Source: Pterois miles
Taxonomy: Eukaryota > Chordata > Actinopteri > Perciformes > Scorpaenidae
Direction of reading: 5' to 3'
Assembly: GCA_947000775.1 (NCBI GenBank)
Contig: CAMQGK010000637.1
Location: 23,056,001 to 23,120,000, forward strand
Length of the DNA: 64,000 nt
Positions 1-12,300 of this stretch are shown piece by piece (position 1 is the stretch's first letter; each line of letters opens with the position of its first letter). A program made the position numbers and the translations under genes. The notes under the pieces were generated by a model. It was given only the letters and a program-made list of their open reading frames with translations. It was not told the DNA's origin and searched no databases.

Positions 1-72
1 GTGCTGCAGATGCTGGACATCCAGGCCTCGCAGCTACGCCGTATGGAAAGCTCCGTCAACCACATTTCACAG
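1..72 (+). CDS. abi2: abi2 exon (3' part of the second coding exon, cut by window edge)
   Basis: Reads in frame from base 1: 24 codons, VLQMLDIQASQLRRMESS to HISQ, matching the conserved N-terminal coiled/helical part of Abi proteins that packs into the WAVE complex. It ends exactly at a codon boundary (CAG) with donor GTCGGG at 73. The start of this exon lies outside the window. Confidence 0.93.
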
Positions 73-3000
73 GTCGGGTAGGAACACGAAAGCACCCTGT
101 GCCGTCAGCGTAGTTTATTTTTGTTTATTTTTATTCCTAAATTCATATTTGGGATTCAGGGTTTCTTCCCTCCAGCAACACTTCATAGATTAGATTAGAT
201 TTTTAAAATAAAAAAATTACCTGCCACACATTGATCATGTAAGCCAGAGGCTGGTTCTATGAAAGAAGTTAAACATACCCAGGGTATTTTCTCAATATGT
301 TACTAAACTAACCCTTTCAACCGCAATCCCACTATGCGGTTCTACGATGGTGGTTATCAACTCGGTAAGTCAACCCAGACTTTCTCAATGTGGCTACGAG
401 CATGTTCACATGAAAAGGGTGGTGTAGGAGCCTTATTGAAGTTTACTGATAGAATATAATTTTTTGATTTTCTGTTTGTGTTTACAAGTGTTAGCACCCG
501 CATAGGTGGTGCAAAATCTATAAGTTGGTGCGCATGACGCATGGTGAGGAGGGCGGGTTATTGGCACACTCTGTGATTGACCTCAGCCTCAGCAAATAAA
601 TGCAGAAAGTTGAACTAGACTCTAAATGGACTCTCTACCATTTGTTTTCATATTAAGTTTATTTTGCAGTAAATCCTAAGCTACAGTGAATGGTGAAAAC
701 TCTCCCTGAATTTATTTTGGCCTCAGTCTGCAAGTCTGACACACACACATGTTTTCTGCCATGGGAGGTGTTTGCAGCCTATGACCAGTCACAAACATGG
801 ACAAGTTTACTGTCAGCAGAGCAGCACATTTTATAGAAGAAGAGCATGCTACAGTTAAGTTAAACAGTTAAACACATAATCCAGACTAAAAGTAACACAG
901 CTGAAGCTGCCAAATGCAAGGACAGCTGGCAAAAGAAAAAAAAAAAAAAAGTGTGAATGCATAAATTAACGGACTTAACAGGCTCAAGATTTAGATATGT
1001 GTTTCGATGGGGCAGTGATAAATAACTAGCTTTCAGAATGGTATTGATGAATATATTACATTTCATTGTGCCCCATGGTAATAATGTGGTGTGTATGACT
1101 ATTTTAGATATAAAAACATAAATCAAAGCGGTAAGCACCCACAGTGTACAGTCAGCTGTCTTTCCTGCATTTGTCAATTTAAACTGTGCTTTTCTTAGCC
1201 TGGATTATGACTCTAACATCTTTGTATTTGTGTAATATTATCATACGATCTTTGCTCCGAGCTTTGATTGGTCAGCAGGCGGAGCTTTGAAATGAGCTGA
1301 TCTCTTTTCTGGAACCTAACCTGCTCCGGAGCAAATTAGGTTTTCAGCAAAAGTTACCATGTCGATCTATCCTGGTAAAGTGAACTGAAATGAACCACCA
1401 TTGTAGGACGGAAAACTCAGGGTTAACCCTGAAGTTACCTCGCTAACTGTAAATCCTGCTTTGTAGTACAGTCCTCCAGTGTCTAAATGCACACTGCATT
1501 CACTTCAGCAATGATGCTAAAGAATGTTGTGAAACTGATAAACAAACTTGCCTTTTAAACCTGAAATCTGTCTGTCAGCACGCATGCAGCATTATCATGG
1601 ACACAGTGTACCATATGTCTGTTATTCATAGTGTGAGGGCTCATGGGTGAAAGCACACACAATATGGAATTATGTGTGCATGCAGTCTCACTTATGTTCT
1701 CCGCTCTGTGGACGATGTCTTCACTGCATCATGCCAAGTGCATCAGCGCAGAATTCATCTCGGGAAGTCAGAAATCCCAAAGCATGCAGCAGTAATACAC
1801 TGCAGAGGTAAATTAACAGCCAAGAGTGGCTAGAGTGCAGAAATATGTATCCTTTGTTTCCCACTCTGCCTTCTGTGCACATAAGAGGGGACTGAAGTAG
1901 TAGTCGCAGCACTTCTAAAGTTCATAAATCAATTGTTTATTACACAGCTTTGTTGAGTATTTGGTTCTGATTGGTCAGTCACAGTGTTCTATTGTCTGTT
2001 ATTTATAGCAGGCCGCTGCTATGTATAACAGACCGTTGCTATGGTGCAGTTCTGATGTCGAACTCTGGGGGACCGGTTTTGTGTCAAATTATATATATTT
2101 TTCAAGTGAGTAGCCATATGATAAGCAGGATAATATACAGCAAGCAAGTCACTGTTGTCATATAAACCCCTTCAGGAAGATGTAAGACCCTTGTGCCAGG
2201 TTCTTGTACAGGGCTGGGCAATTATTTTTCCTGGGGGGCCACATGAGAAACCCAGATTGTTGCCGGGGGCCAAACAAATACTGTCAGACGTAACCTCTAT
2301 TTTATCACTATCCAAACAGCATATTATTTATAAAATGACATTATACACAGGTGTCTTTGAACCGTACAGGACTGACTGTTGTGGGTAGTAATGTTTCCAT
2401 TAAAAAAACGTAACACTTACATTTAACATTTAACTTAACATTAACACTTACATTTCCTTCTTTGGTTGCATGAAGCTTTGTAAAAAAGTCCCTGCAGCTT
2501 TAGTATCTTAGCTTTAGTATCTTGTCCTTCTCACCTCCACACTCTGGATTTTTCTGTATGTTTTGTCTTAAAGGGACAGTTCAAGTTGTATTCTTTGAAT
2601 ACAGCCATGTTTTTTGCAAACTAAGCACACAGCTTTACTGCCAACCTCTATGAAAAAATACTCATCAGTCCCCGACTTCTTATAGACGTGTCGCTGGAGG
2701 GACTGCTGTCAGTGAGTGCGGAAGGGGTCCATGGCAGCACCCGCTGCTTGAGAAGATTAAAAACGATGTGCTTTTACGTCAGAGTCTCCAAATGTCTCCA
2801 ATAGCACCAGAAAAAGTTGATTGATTTGTCGCTAGTCGCTAGAAGGGTCTGAAAACTTGCTAAATATAGTGATGAAGTCGTTAAGTTGGCAACACGCAGG
2901 TGACGCTACCTAAAAACATCGTCAATTTACATCACTGTCAAGTGTGACAGGAAGAAGCACACTAACTACATGACCATTTCAAATTAAAACCTAATTTCTC

Positions 3001-6000
3001 TGCTGTTCTTTTTTTTTTTTTTTTTTTTTTTTAGCTTTGTAGGTAAAATTGTGTGATTTGACTGAGACCTTGCGGGCTGGACAAAACCATCACAGGGGCC
3101 GCATGTTGCCCGTGGGCCGCACATTGCCCAGGTCTGTTCTTGTATTGTATAAGTATTAGGCTTACTACAGAAAGTAGAGCAGTTTACTTCAGTACATCGA
3201 AGGGTGCAGTCTGGTCAGATAAATAAAACCATCTGTAGGTGTGAAGCATCACCAGAGGTCTTATCAGGCTTACACAACACCCTGCACCCACACATCTCAC
3301 CACACAGTATTCTGACGACAAACCATTTGTTTTGTGCTCTCTCAAATCGTAGCGTACTTCAACAACATGGCATTCTTATTCCTCAACAAACTCACACATC
3401 ATTCATACAAAGTAAGCTGACACACTGCTCATTGTACTGCTCATGTTGAGATTCCTTATTTAAAACCAACTGAAGGAAAATAAGCATTTTCATTCATTTA
3501 AACACTGAAATTCACAACGGTCCCTTCACAGAGTCGCTAAGGACTAAAACTGTAGTTTTCAGTGGTACAGTTGATCCATTCTCCCCCTCATAAGCTCTGA
3601 GTATTCAACATAATCAGAATAAACTTCTGCATGCAGAAATGATGAGACGCCTCTCTCTGTTATGTAAAGACCAGGACTGTGATTGCACTTCATAATTACG
3701 GCTTTCAGTTCAGTGAGACACAGTCGCATCTGTTAGGTAGGCGAGTGTTTGTGCTGTGAGGCTCCCTCCCATAAAGAATCACACTGAGATGAGCTGTTAT
3801 AATCCATTTTGCATTTCATGATGTAGAAATCAGCCAACAGCGTAGTCGTGTGAGATGAAGAGGATACAGACAAATGGATGTGCAAACTCACTCTGCTTTG
3901 TTCAAGTGTTTAATTGCTTACTTAGGAACCAAACCTAGTACCTGGCATCCGACCAGACCAACTACTATCTAATATAAATATATTCACAGCCGAAAACCTG
4001 TCGCCTCCTGATGCTTTGAGTGAAAGTACCTTGTGATCCTGACTGTTTTAGTCACCTTTTTCCCACTTGAATTTGCAGGCCTGTATCTTTAAGTAAATTC
4101 CTTGATAACGCACCACTGAAAATATAATTAACGCTTGTCCTGACTTGAGGCTTGAAAAACAGGTTGTCATACATATTAAAATGCAGTACACCAAAAATAT
4201 CTGCAGTGTGAGAGCACAGAACCAGTGTGAAATATGAGAATTAACTCCGTTCTCACAGTGGGCTGTTTGTCAGACATCACTCCAGACCATGATTGAGCTG
4301 CTGAAACTTTAGACCATAAACAATTTGGAACATGATGCAGTACATACAATAATGAAACAATTAGTTAGTTGAAGCCTGTTTTTTTAATCAAAGCTGGCCT
4401 GAAATTATTAAAATCACACAACACGCTTTTATCAAAAAGGAAAAGAGGGGAAAAAGAGCTGTGTCACTCACAACTGTGGAGCAGTTACAAAACACATCCA
4501 CACATAAACCATTCAAAAACCATTCGTACCTAAATGTCATCTTTTATATGGCCGTCTATTCTCAGCTGCAAAGTGTACTGTTGAAAAATGTCTTAAAGCT
4601 CAATGACATCTACCATTTGGATGCAGTTTGAGTATTTTATAGATGTCATTTTTCACTACAGATGTCACACTGAACATCTTGTCTTCTTTTCATTTGATCC
4701 AAGTTATGTTTGTGTCATCAAATTAGCAATTAATTTAGCAAAGAAGCATATTCATGTTAAAGATATAATCCTTAAAGGAACAATGTGTAACATTTTGGGG
4801 GCTCTATTAGCAAAAATTGAATATAATATTCATAGCAATGTTTTTATTAGTGTATAACCAGCTGAAACTATGAATCATTGTTTTTTCATTAACTTTGAAT
4901 GAGCCCTTCATATCTGCATAGGGAGCAGGTCCTCTTCACGGAGGCCACCATGTTGCTCCACCATGTTTCTACCGTAGTCTGGAATGAAGAAACTAAACAC
5001 TTGGTACATGTCAAACTCAAGGAATACAATTTACGGTGGCACTCCGACACCAAACACAGAGCTAAGTATGTCACACCACTGTCATCTACCACACATGATC
5101 TCAGCAGATCAGCTGTTGGAACACAAACAACTTATACGCCACAGACTGCATGGTAGATCAGAGCACATTGATTTGTTGTACTATAGTTCTGCAAAGTTAA
5201 TGTTTTAAATTGTGTTTGATAATGTTTGTGATGGTAAAAAAAAAAAGACCTTTATTATTCACTTGAGAATTATTTTGATCTTTGATGGATGAGTAATGAT
5301 GAGGGTTTCTTAATCTCATAAATTCATGGGATTTATGTTATAATAACGTAGAAATGTGAGTGTGTGCCCGCATACAATATTTTTGTGTCTATGTGCATGC
5401 ACACATATTGATGCACAAACATGTGTTTTTGTGACTGAACTCATTTTTAGAATAAATTGTACAATATTTCTGCTTGCATTTATTCCTCCTAGACTTCTGC
5501 TTTCAGAGCTAGTTATTAAATAAATTATTACTAAAACTAATAATAATCAAATGCAGAGGCAATTTTGCAATATGATCAAGAGTAGATATATTTATAGATT
5601 TTATTTTATTTTTTTTTTATGTTTTTTATCAACCGGCCCTTTGAGGGCAACCACAATGCTGATGTGGCCCGGGATAATATTCCTATTAACTTTGATGATC
5701 CACTGATTATTCCTATAATGCCACCATGACATTTGTTTTTGTTTTTTTAGTGAAATATCTCAACAACTATTAGATGGATTGTGGTGTAATGTGGGTCAGA
5801 CATTCATGTTCCCCTGAAGATGAGTTGTAATAACTTTGGTGATCCTTTGGTGAACATTTTTGTAATACTTTGGTTTATGACCGAATACCTACAGAACTAA
5901 TGACCATCAGCCTCAGCTGTATTTTGTGTTAATTAGCTAATGTTAGCATGCTAAACTAAGTTGGTAAACAAACCTGCTACACAATAGTATGTTAGCAACC

Positions 6001-9000
6001 TGTCAGCATTTAGCTCAAAGCTCCACTGTGTCTGAGTGCAGCCTCACACAGCTGCTAGCTCCGCTGTAGACTTGTTTTTACCATAACGGGATTTACAATA
6101 TTTTGATTGCAAGTTGGATAAATCACATAATCTAATTTTCTCTGTGTATTTTATTTAAGCCAGGCACTAAAGTTAGCCATTTTTTCTTTTTCAGACCGTC
6201 GACATTCACAAAGAGAAGGTGGCGAGGCGGGAAATTGGTATCTTGACCACCAATAAGAACACATCCCGCTCACATAAAATAGTTGCTCCGGCTAATCAGG
6301 AGAGACCAGTGCGCTACATCAGGAAGCCCATCGACTACAACGTGCTGGATGACATTGGACATGGAGTCAAGGTGGGAATAATGAAAATAATGATGATGAA
6401 AACAATGATCAGAGATGTTTTCAGTGTCCTAAACATCAGACCTTCAGTGTCACTAAATAGTTACATATAGAGTTCAGATACAGGCAGTCAAGTCTGCATA
6501 CCAGAAGTGATTGTAATGTTTTATATCGCAAGAACAGATTTTTTTGTGGTAGGTGTGGCACGTTCAACAGATGTGCCACACAGAGCAAAGAGAGGGGAAA
6601 ATACAGAAATACAGCTGTGAAAAGGAATTGCAACACTAAGAAGAAGAAGAACTAAAACAAAACTATTAAGCTCAAAGGTGAAGGGATCTAAACTTGCATG
6701 TTTGTGTGCATGGAGTGTTTCTAGTCTGTGTGCCTAACAGAATATGTTTATGTATTAGGGGTCGTTCAAATGTCATGTTTTTTGTTGTCAATATAGACTT
6801 GTGGAAGGCGAGATCTAATGCGTAGCAGCACCTATATTTGATGACTGCGCCCCAAAATAAAAATAGTTCAACTTTTGGAACGAGGAACAACAAATCAAAG
6901 CCGGCAGATATCGTTTCTGTCTTCCATAATTACCAGTCTACAGTAAATATATGGAGAAGTTAGTGCAGGGCTGCCCAGAGCTTTACAAGTCAAGTCAAGC
7001 AGTAGAGGGCTTGACAGCGCTGGAAATCCATTCATCTTTGTTTTGAATGAGCTTAGTTTGGTCGATAAGGCTTTCTGCTAAATTGTGCCAACTTCATCAT
7101 CGTAGTCATCACAGCACGCAGGTTTTGGTTGCTTAGTAACAGCAGGTGTGTCAGTAGCACAACCGCCCAAGCACCTTGGATAAAAGACTGAAAGCAGCAC
7201 GGCTGGCGTTTTCCACACATTTTTAGATGCTACATGTGAACAACCCCTAAGTGCAACTCAACTACATTTTTTTCATATGCTCACCGTTGAAGCTGTATGG
7301 CATCATTTCTGTCTGACTTTCTTTTTTTAATATTTCTATGTCTTTATCTCAGTCTGTCTCCCTCTGTTTCATCTTTATCTGTGTCTTTCTGGGATGTTAT
7401 TTTGTGTTATCTTCATGTTTAGTGTTTGCATGATGTTGTTGCACCCACACTAATGTCTAGACAACTTTTCTCCTCTCTTCTTCCTCCTGTTGCCATTGCT
7501 TTCACTGACGTGTTAAGTGGTTGTTGAGGTTCAAGGTAAGGATGCACAATACACCTTCACATCTCATGTGTTCAACAGAAGGAGGAAAAATAGCCATTGT
7601 AAAGGTACATAAAGAAATGCCAGTGACGAATAAAGAGAATGATTGATTGATCCAGTGGGTTGCTAGGGGAAAAATGTGTTGTTACCACTGCCACCTAGTA
7701 ATTTTAAAAACTTTATTTTTTGATCATTTCATGGCCGATACGTTTTAAATCTGAAATAAATAGCCATCAACCACTCAACAGATTAATTACGACTTCTGTC
7801 TGCTTATCCTTCTCTGGGTGTCCTTTTTTATTCCTTCATTACATCCAACTCAAACAGGCTCCACAGTAAATACAAAGAACAACAGAATCTGTTTCTTCAT
7901 GTTTTAATATTGTGCCTCAGTTATCACCGTTGTTGGTCTAATTTGTAAAATCTTCATAGTTTTTCAGATGTGATGGGATCCATAGTTCATGGGACGTTTT
8001 GGTCGAAAAGAGTTATTTAGTAGGGCTGTCAAAGTTGACGTGATAACGTGTTCATGAGGATTTATTTTAACAGCACTAATTTATGTTACGCATTAACCCT
8101 AGAATCCATTGGTAGCATGTCATACTAGCTTGTTGCAAAGGAGACTAAATAATGCTCCAAATTTACCTTAAGTTAAATTTTGGCGAGGAAAAACTGGAAT
8201 GGCCTTTTTCGTGGGGTCCCTTGACCTCTGACCTCAAGCTATGTGAACCTTATGTGAAACTTTTGGTCAAGCCATAGTCAAGTCAGCACACTGACACACT
8301 GACAGCTGTTGTTGCCTGTTGGGCTGCAGTTGGCCATGTTATGATTTGAGCATATTTTTTTTATGCTAAATGCAGTACCTGTGAGAGTTTATGGACAAAA
8401 AAATAAATAAATACATATGTTTTTCTTACAGGAAGCATATTTGTCCACTCCTATGTTGATAAGAGTATTAGAATATTAAATCTCTGTTTAAGGTGCATTC
8501 TGAACAGATAAAAAAATGTGTGATTAATTTGCGATTGAATTGATTAACAGCCCTACTATTGAGTGTATTTTGTGTTAGTTATTCGCCATGCAAAAATATT
8601 GTTCAGGCTCTATCATTTACCTCTGCCTGCTTCATATTTACTGGGTATCAATGACTAGATCAGTCGATGGGTACAGCCTACACAGAGACGCCACTGTTGG
8701 TCCCTCAGTAGTTCTGCTTTTTCCATAGCATTTTTTAATCAGAAGATATCTGGTTGAAAGACAATATGATCATGTTAAAAAAATGAGGTTTTCCACAGGT
8801 GAACGGCCAGCAGAACATGAAACTAGGAGGGGGTCTGTCCCGGTCCAACCCCCCTACCCAGAAACCACCCAGCCCCCCGAGGGCAGGAAAGGGCATCTTA
8901 GGGTATGTACCCAGCTTATCACACACATGTATATGCATTCTAACTCATTCCCCACACTCTCTCTCTCTCTGACATTTACTGTGTTTTGTCATGTGTATTT

Positions 9001-9288
9001 TTCTTGGTTTAATGTAAGTGATTGTGATTCTCTGTTGTGTTAATATTTGTTCTGAAAGTGCAAAATACGTCTGAATGATGTGGCATTTTGTGATAAATGT
9101 TTTATCATGACTGTAAATTAAAGATTGTGATTCAGACACAAATCCTCCTTCATAGAATCACAGATGTGTCGTTCTTTGACATGAAAATGAGTGTTGTGCT
9201 GCAGTTTGTGTGTGTTTGTCTCTTGTGGGAGGACGGAGGATCCTGCGGCGAGTTTATTACAGATTAGACCCGGCAGAGGGGGATGACA

Positions 9289-9330
<42 letters not shown>

Positions 9331-12300
9331 AAGCGCAGCGCTTAGAGGAAGGGGAGTAACGTCATGCGTTGTGAAAGCTTGTGTTCTCAAACATCTAGGT
9401 CACCCAGCTGTATCTCCTCTTCCCTCTCTCTCCTTATCTTTATTTCCATTTTGCTTCCTCTCAATCTTTTCTCTTTCTGTCTCATTTAGTCTTATCCTTC
9501 ACTCATCTCACCTTTCTCCTCTTTTCTAACCTCTGTTTTCTTAACACTCTTGTTCACTCTTTCTCCTCTGTAGCATCCAAACATTGTGAGGTCAAAGGCC
9601 ATGCTTTTGTTGTTTAAATACTTTGTGAAATCTTAAATGTTCAGACAGATAACACTCTCATGTCTTTTCAATAAATATGAAGCTGAAGCCAGTGGCCGGT
9701 TAGCTTAGCTTAGCATAAAGGCTGGCTAAAGCTAACCTGGAACTCCTGTCCGAATGTAACAATATCACAAGATATTCCTTTATTAGTCCCACAGTGGGGA
9801 AATTCAGTTTTACACTCTGTTGTTCACACAGTACATATACATGTCAATGGAGAGATGTCAGAGTGAGGGGGCTGCTCCTGACAAGCGCCCAGAGCAGTTG
9901 GGGGTTTGGTGCCTTGCTCAGGGGCACCTCGGCAGTGCCCAAGAGGTAAACTGGCACCTCTCCAGCAACCAGTTGGTCTTGGTCCATGGGGGATTTGAAC
10001 CCGGGTCCTCCACATCCTAACCCAAGTCCTTACGGACTGAGCTACTGCCGCCCCCCACAACCTACCAGCACCGAGATTTTATGTATTTACTGGACTATTT
10101 TGCCTGGCTCAATGACTTCTTGAAGCCTTGGCACCATGTGACTGCCAGAGAACCAGCAGAGACTTGTTTCAGAGACAGGGTATTTCTCAAATTGTCAAAC
10201 TATATTTTAAAGAATTTTACATCTCGTATTTCAGTGATATATTTCAGAAACTTGTTATACAGCTACAGTACAAGGTAAAAGGTACTGAGGCAAACCGTAA
10301 ACTGCAAAAAGCATATTTCCCTTTAAGAATTCCCGTGTCGGAGCATAAATCATCCTCTTCTCATCATCCTCCTCTTTCTGAAAAAGCGCCTGGAATCACT
10401 GTTGTAAGTGATGCCAAATCACACCTCGAATCTTCACGAATCTCATGAATCTTAGACCACGATCCCTGTTGGTGTTTCCTCAAATAGTCTTTTATACTAC
10501 ACTCTGAGTTTGTGAGGCGCATTCTTATCTGGGTGACCGCAGCGAACACTGGGGACATATTGATTTCAGTGGCATTTAAAATATTTATTTAAAATGTGAT
10601 GACTGATTTCAAATGGCTCTTAAAATGTACTCAATATTTTTTCCAGACAATCTTTAACCATATAGTTTAAATTGTCCTCAATTTTGACTGTTTTGTGAGT
10701 GTTTTCTTGCTTTTGGACTAGTCAAGGAGTCTAAGATTAAACTTCTGTTTAAACGTCAGGGAAATTAATTGTTATGAACTTCCCGAGTGTGAAGCCAGGT
10801 AGCCAGCTGGTCTAGCACCACCTAGGCCCTCCTGTTGGTGTGTTCCTTCCTGTTTCCTGTATGTAACCTGCTGATAGGCTGGCTCTTTCTCCACAATAAA
10901 CCTTAATTAGGTGGCATGATCGTTCCCCTGCTGAAAGTATACCAAATGACCTGAAGATTTAAGAGGATGAAACATAGAAATAAAAATGTAATTTATTTAT
11001 AGATAAGAAGAGAAAGTGTTTGAGTTTATAGGAAAGAGTGAACAGAAGCAGCTCAGCAGTTTGTTGGAACTGAAGCTGTGGTCAACAAGCCAAGTCCCTC
11101 AAACACACAGCAGTGTGTTGGCATCATGCTGCAATCGACAGGCCAAGTCCTTCTGTCATCACACGCACACAGACACACACACACACACACATACACCAAC
11201 AACAACACCCCAGAAACACACTCACGCATCATTTTCACATTCTGTATCTTTTCTGTTTTTGTATAATTCTGGCTTTTGTATTTGCATACTTGTTTTTTAG
11301 CGCGAAATATGATTATTTATTATAAGCTGTATACAAATTATGCAACACAAAATGTTGATTTTACTCTAGTAAAAGTGTGACTGAGTTATAGCATGCTTGT
11401 GCTTTTTTCTACTACAATAACTCACATTGTTTATATTGATTTAGGGAGAAATCCTCATCAAACTGACTCTTGTTTGTCTTCAGTTTGGTTTTTATTCCTT
11501 GGTAATGCACATTTGTCCTTATTCTCTACAGTTTGTGTTACTGGAGGAGTCATAATTCTCTAAAAATACATCCTGACCTTTAAAATGGCCTGAACAGATT
11601 TCTCTGTTTCTCTGACAGCAAGGAGACAAAAACGCAGCCCATACTTAATGTAGAAATAATCTATAATTACATATCAGTCATGATGCTATATTTATGTACC
11701 CTTCTACCTTGAAATCTATGACTATTTAATTTCATGATTTATGTAATTATGGCTGACAGTTAATAATCTGACTACTGCACCATATGAGAGCTACTGCACA
11801 CTCCTATTGCTCCTTACCCACAATTACTTTGAGTAGCCTAACTTAAAGAGGACTCGTTATGCTTTTGTGATTTTCCCCTTTCCTTTAGTGGTTTTTTGTT
11901 CAAGTAAAATGTACAAAATCCCAAAAACTAAACCAAAATAATCAGTTAACCTAAACTGCATGTCTTTGGACTATCTGGAAAAAACCCACACATACACAAG
12001 GAGAACATGCAAACTCCACACAGAAGAGCCCCAAGCCGGATTCGAACCTGCAACTCTCTTGCTGTGAGGCAAGACTGCTAACCACTACACCACCGCCCAA
12101 CCAAAGCTATCAAAATGCCGCATTTACTAGCGGAGGCCAGGACTACTACGTCATGTAGTCACTCAGTTCTGCAGAGAGCTAAACACACCTCCACTTAAGA
12201 CTCAAGTTAGCTTTTGGCATTTTTACTGGAAACTGTGCTGGATAGGACACAGAACAGAAATATGTAAAACTGCTCATGTGAAATAACCAAAAGTTTCAGG

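Larger units (their letters stand above)
73..6194 (+). other. abi2 intron (6.1 kb) with transposon debris
   Basis: No coding exon recognised. It holds a poly-A tract (931-950), DNA-transposon-like pieces near 245-570 and 1237-1465, a complete hAT-type element (2209-3136), and two dispersed fish repeats (4770-5060 and 5670-6062), listed separately. The stretch 3150-4770 shows nothing I can name. The acceptor at 6191-6194 follows a T-rich tract. Confidence 0.8.

Noticed and set aside
860..1177. 105-codon minus-strand frame
   Set aside because: It crosses a poly-A tract (Phe run) in a repeat-rich intron and has no recognisable domain.
9991..10056. A functional tRNA gene
   Set aside because: A- and B-box-like words are present, but no tRNA cloverleaf or mature 3' end can be drawn, and the sequence continues into a SINE body and tail.
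9824..10060. Open frames over the SINE at 9772-10056 (also 39512-39835)
   Set aside because: They translate a tRNA-derived repeat; the same frame appears in both copies because the repeat does.
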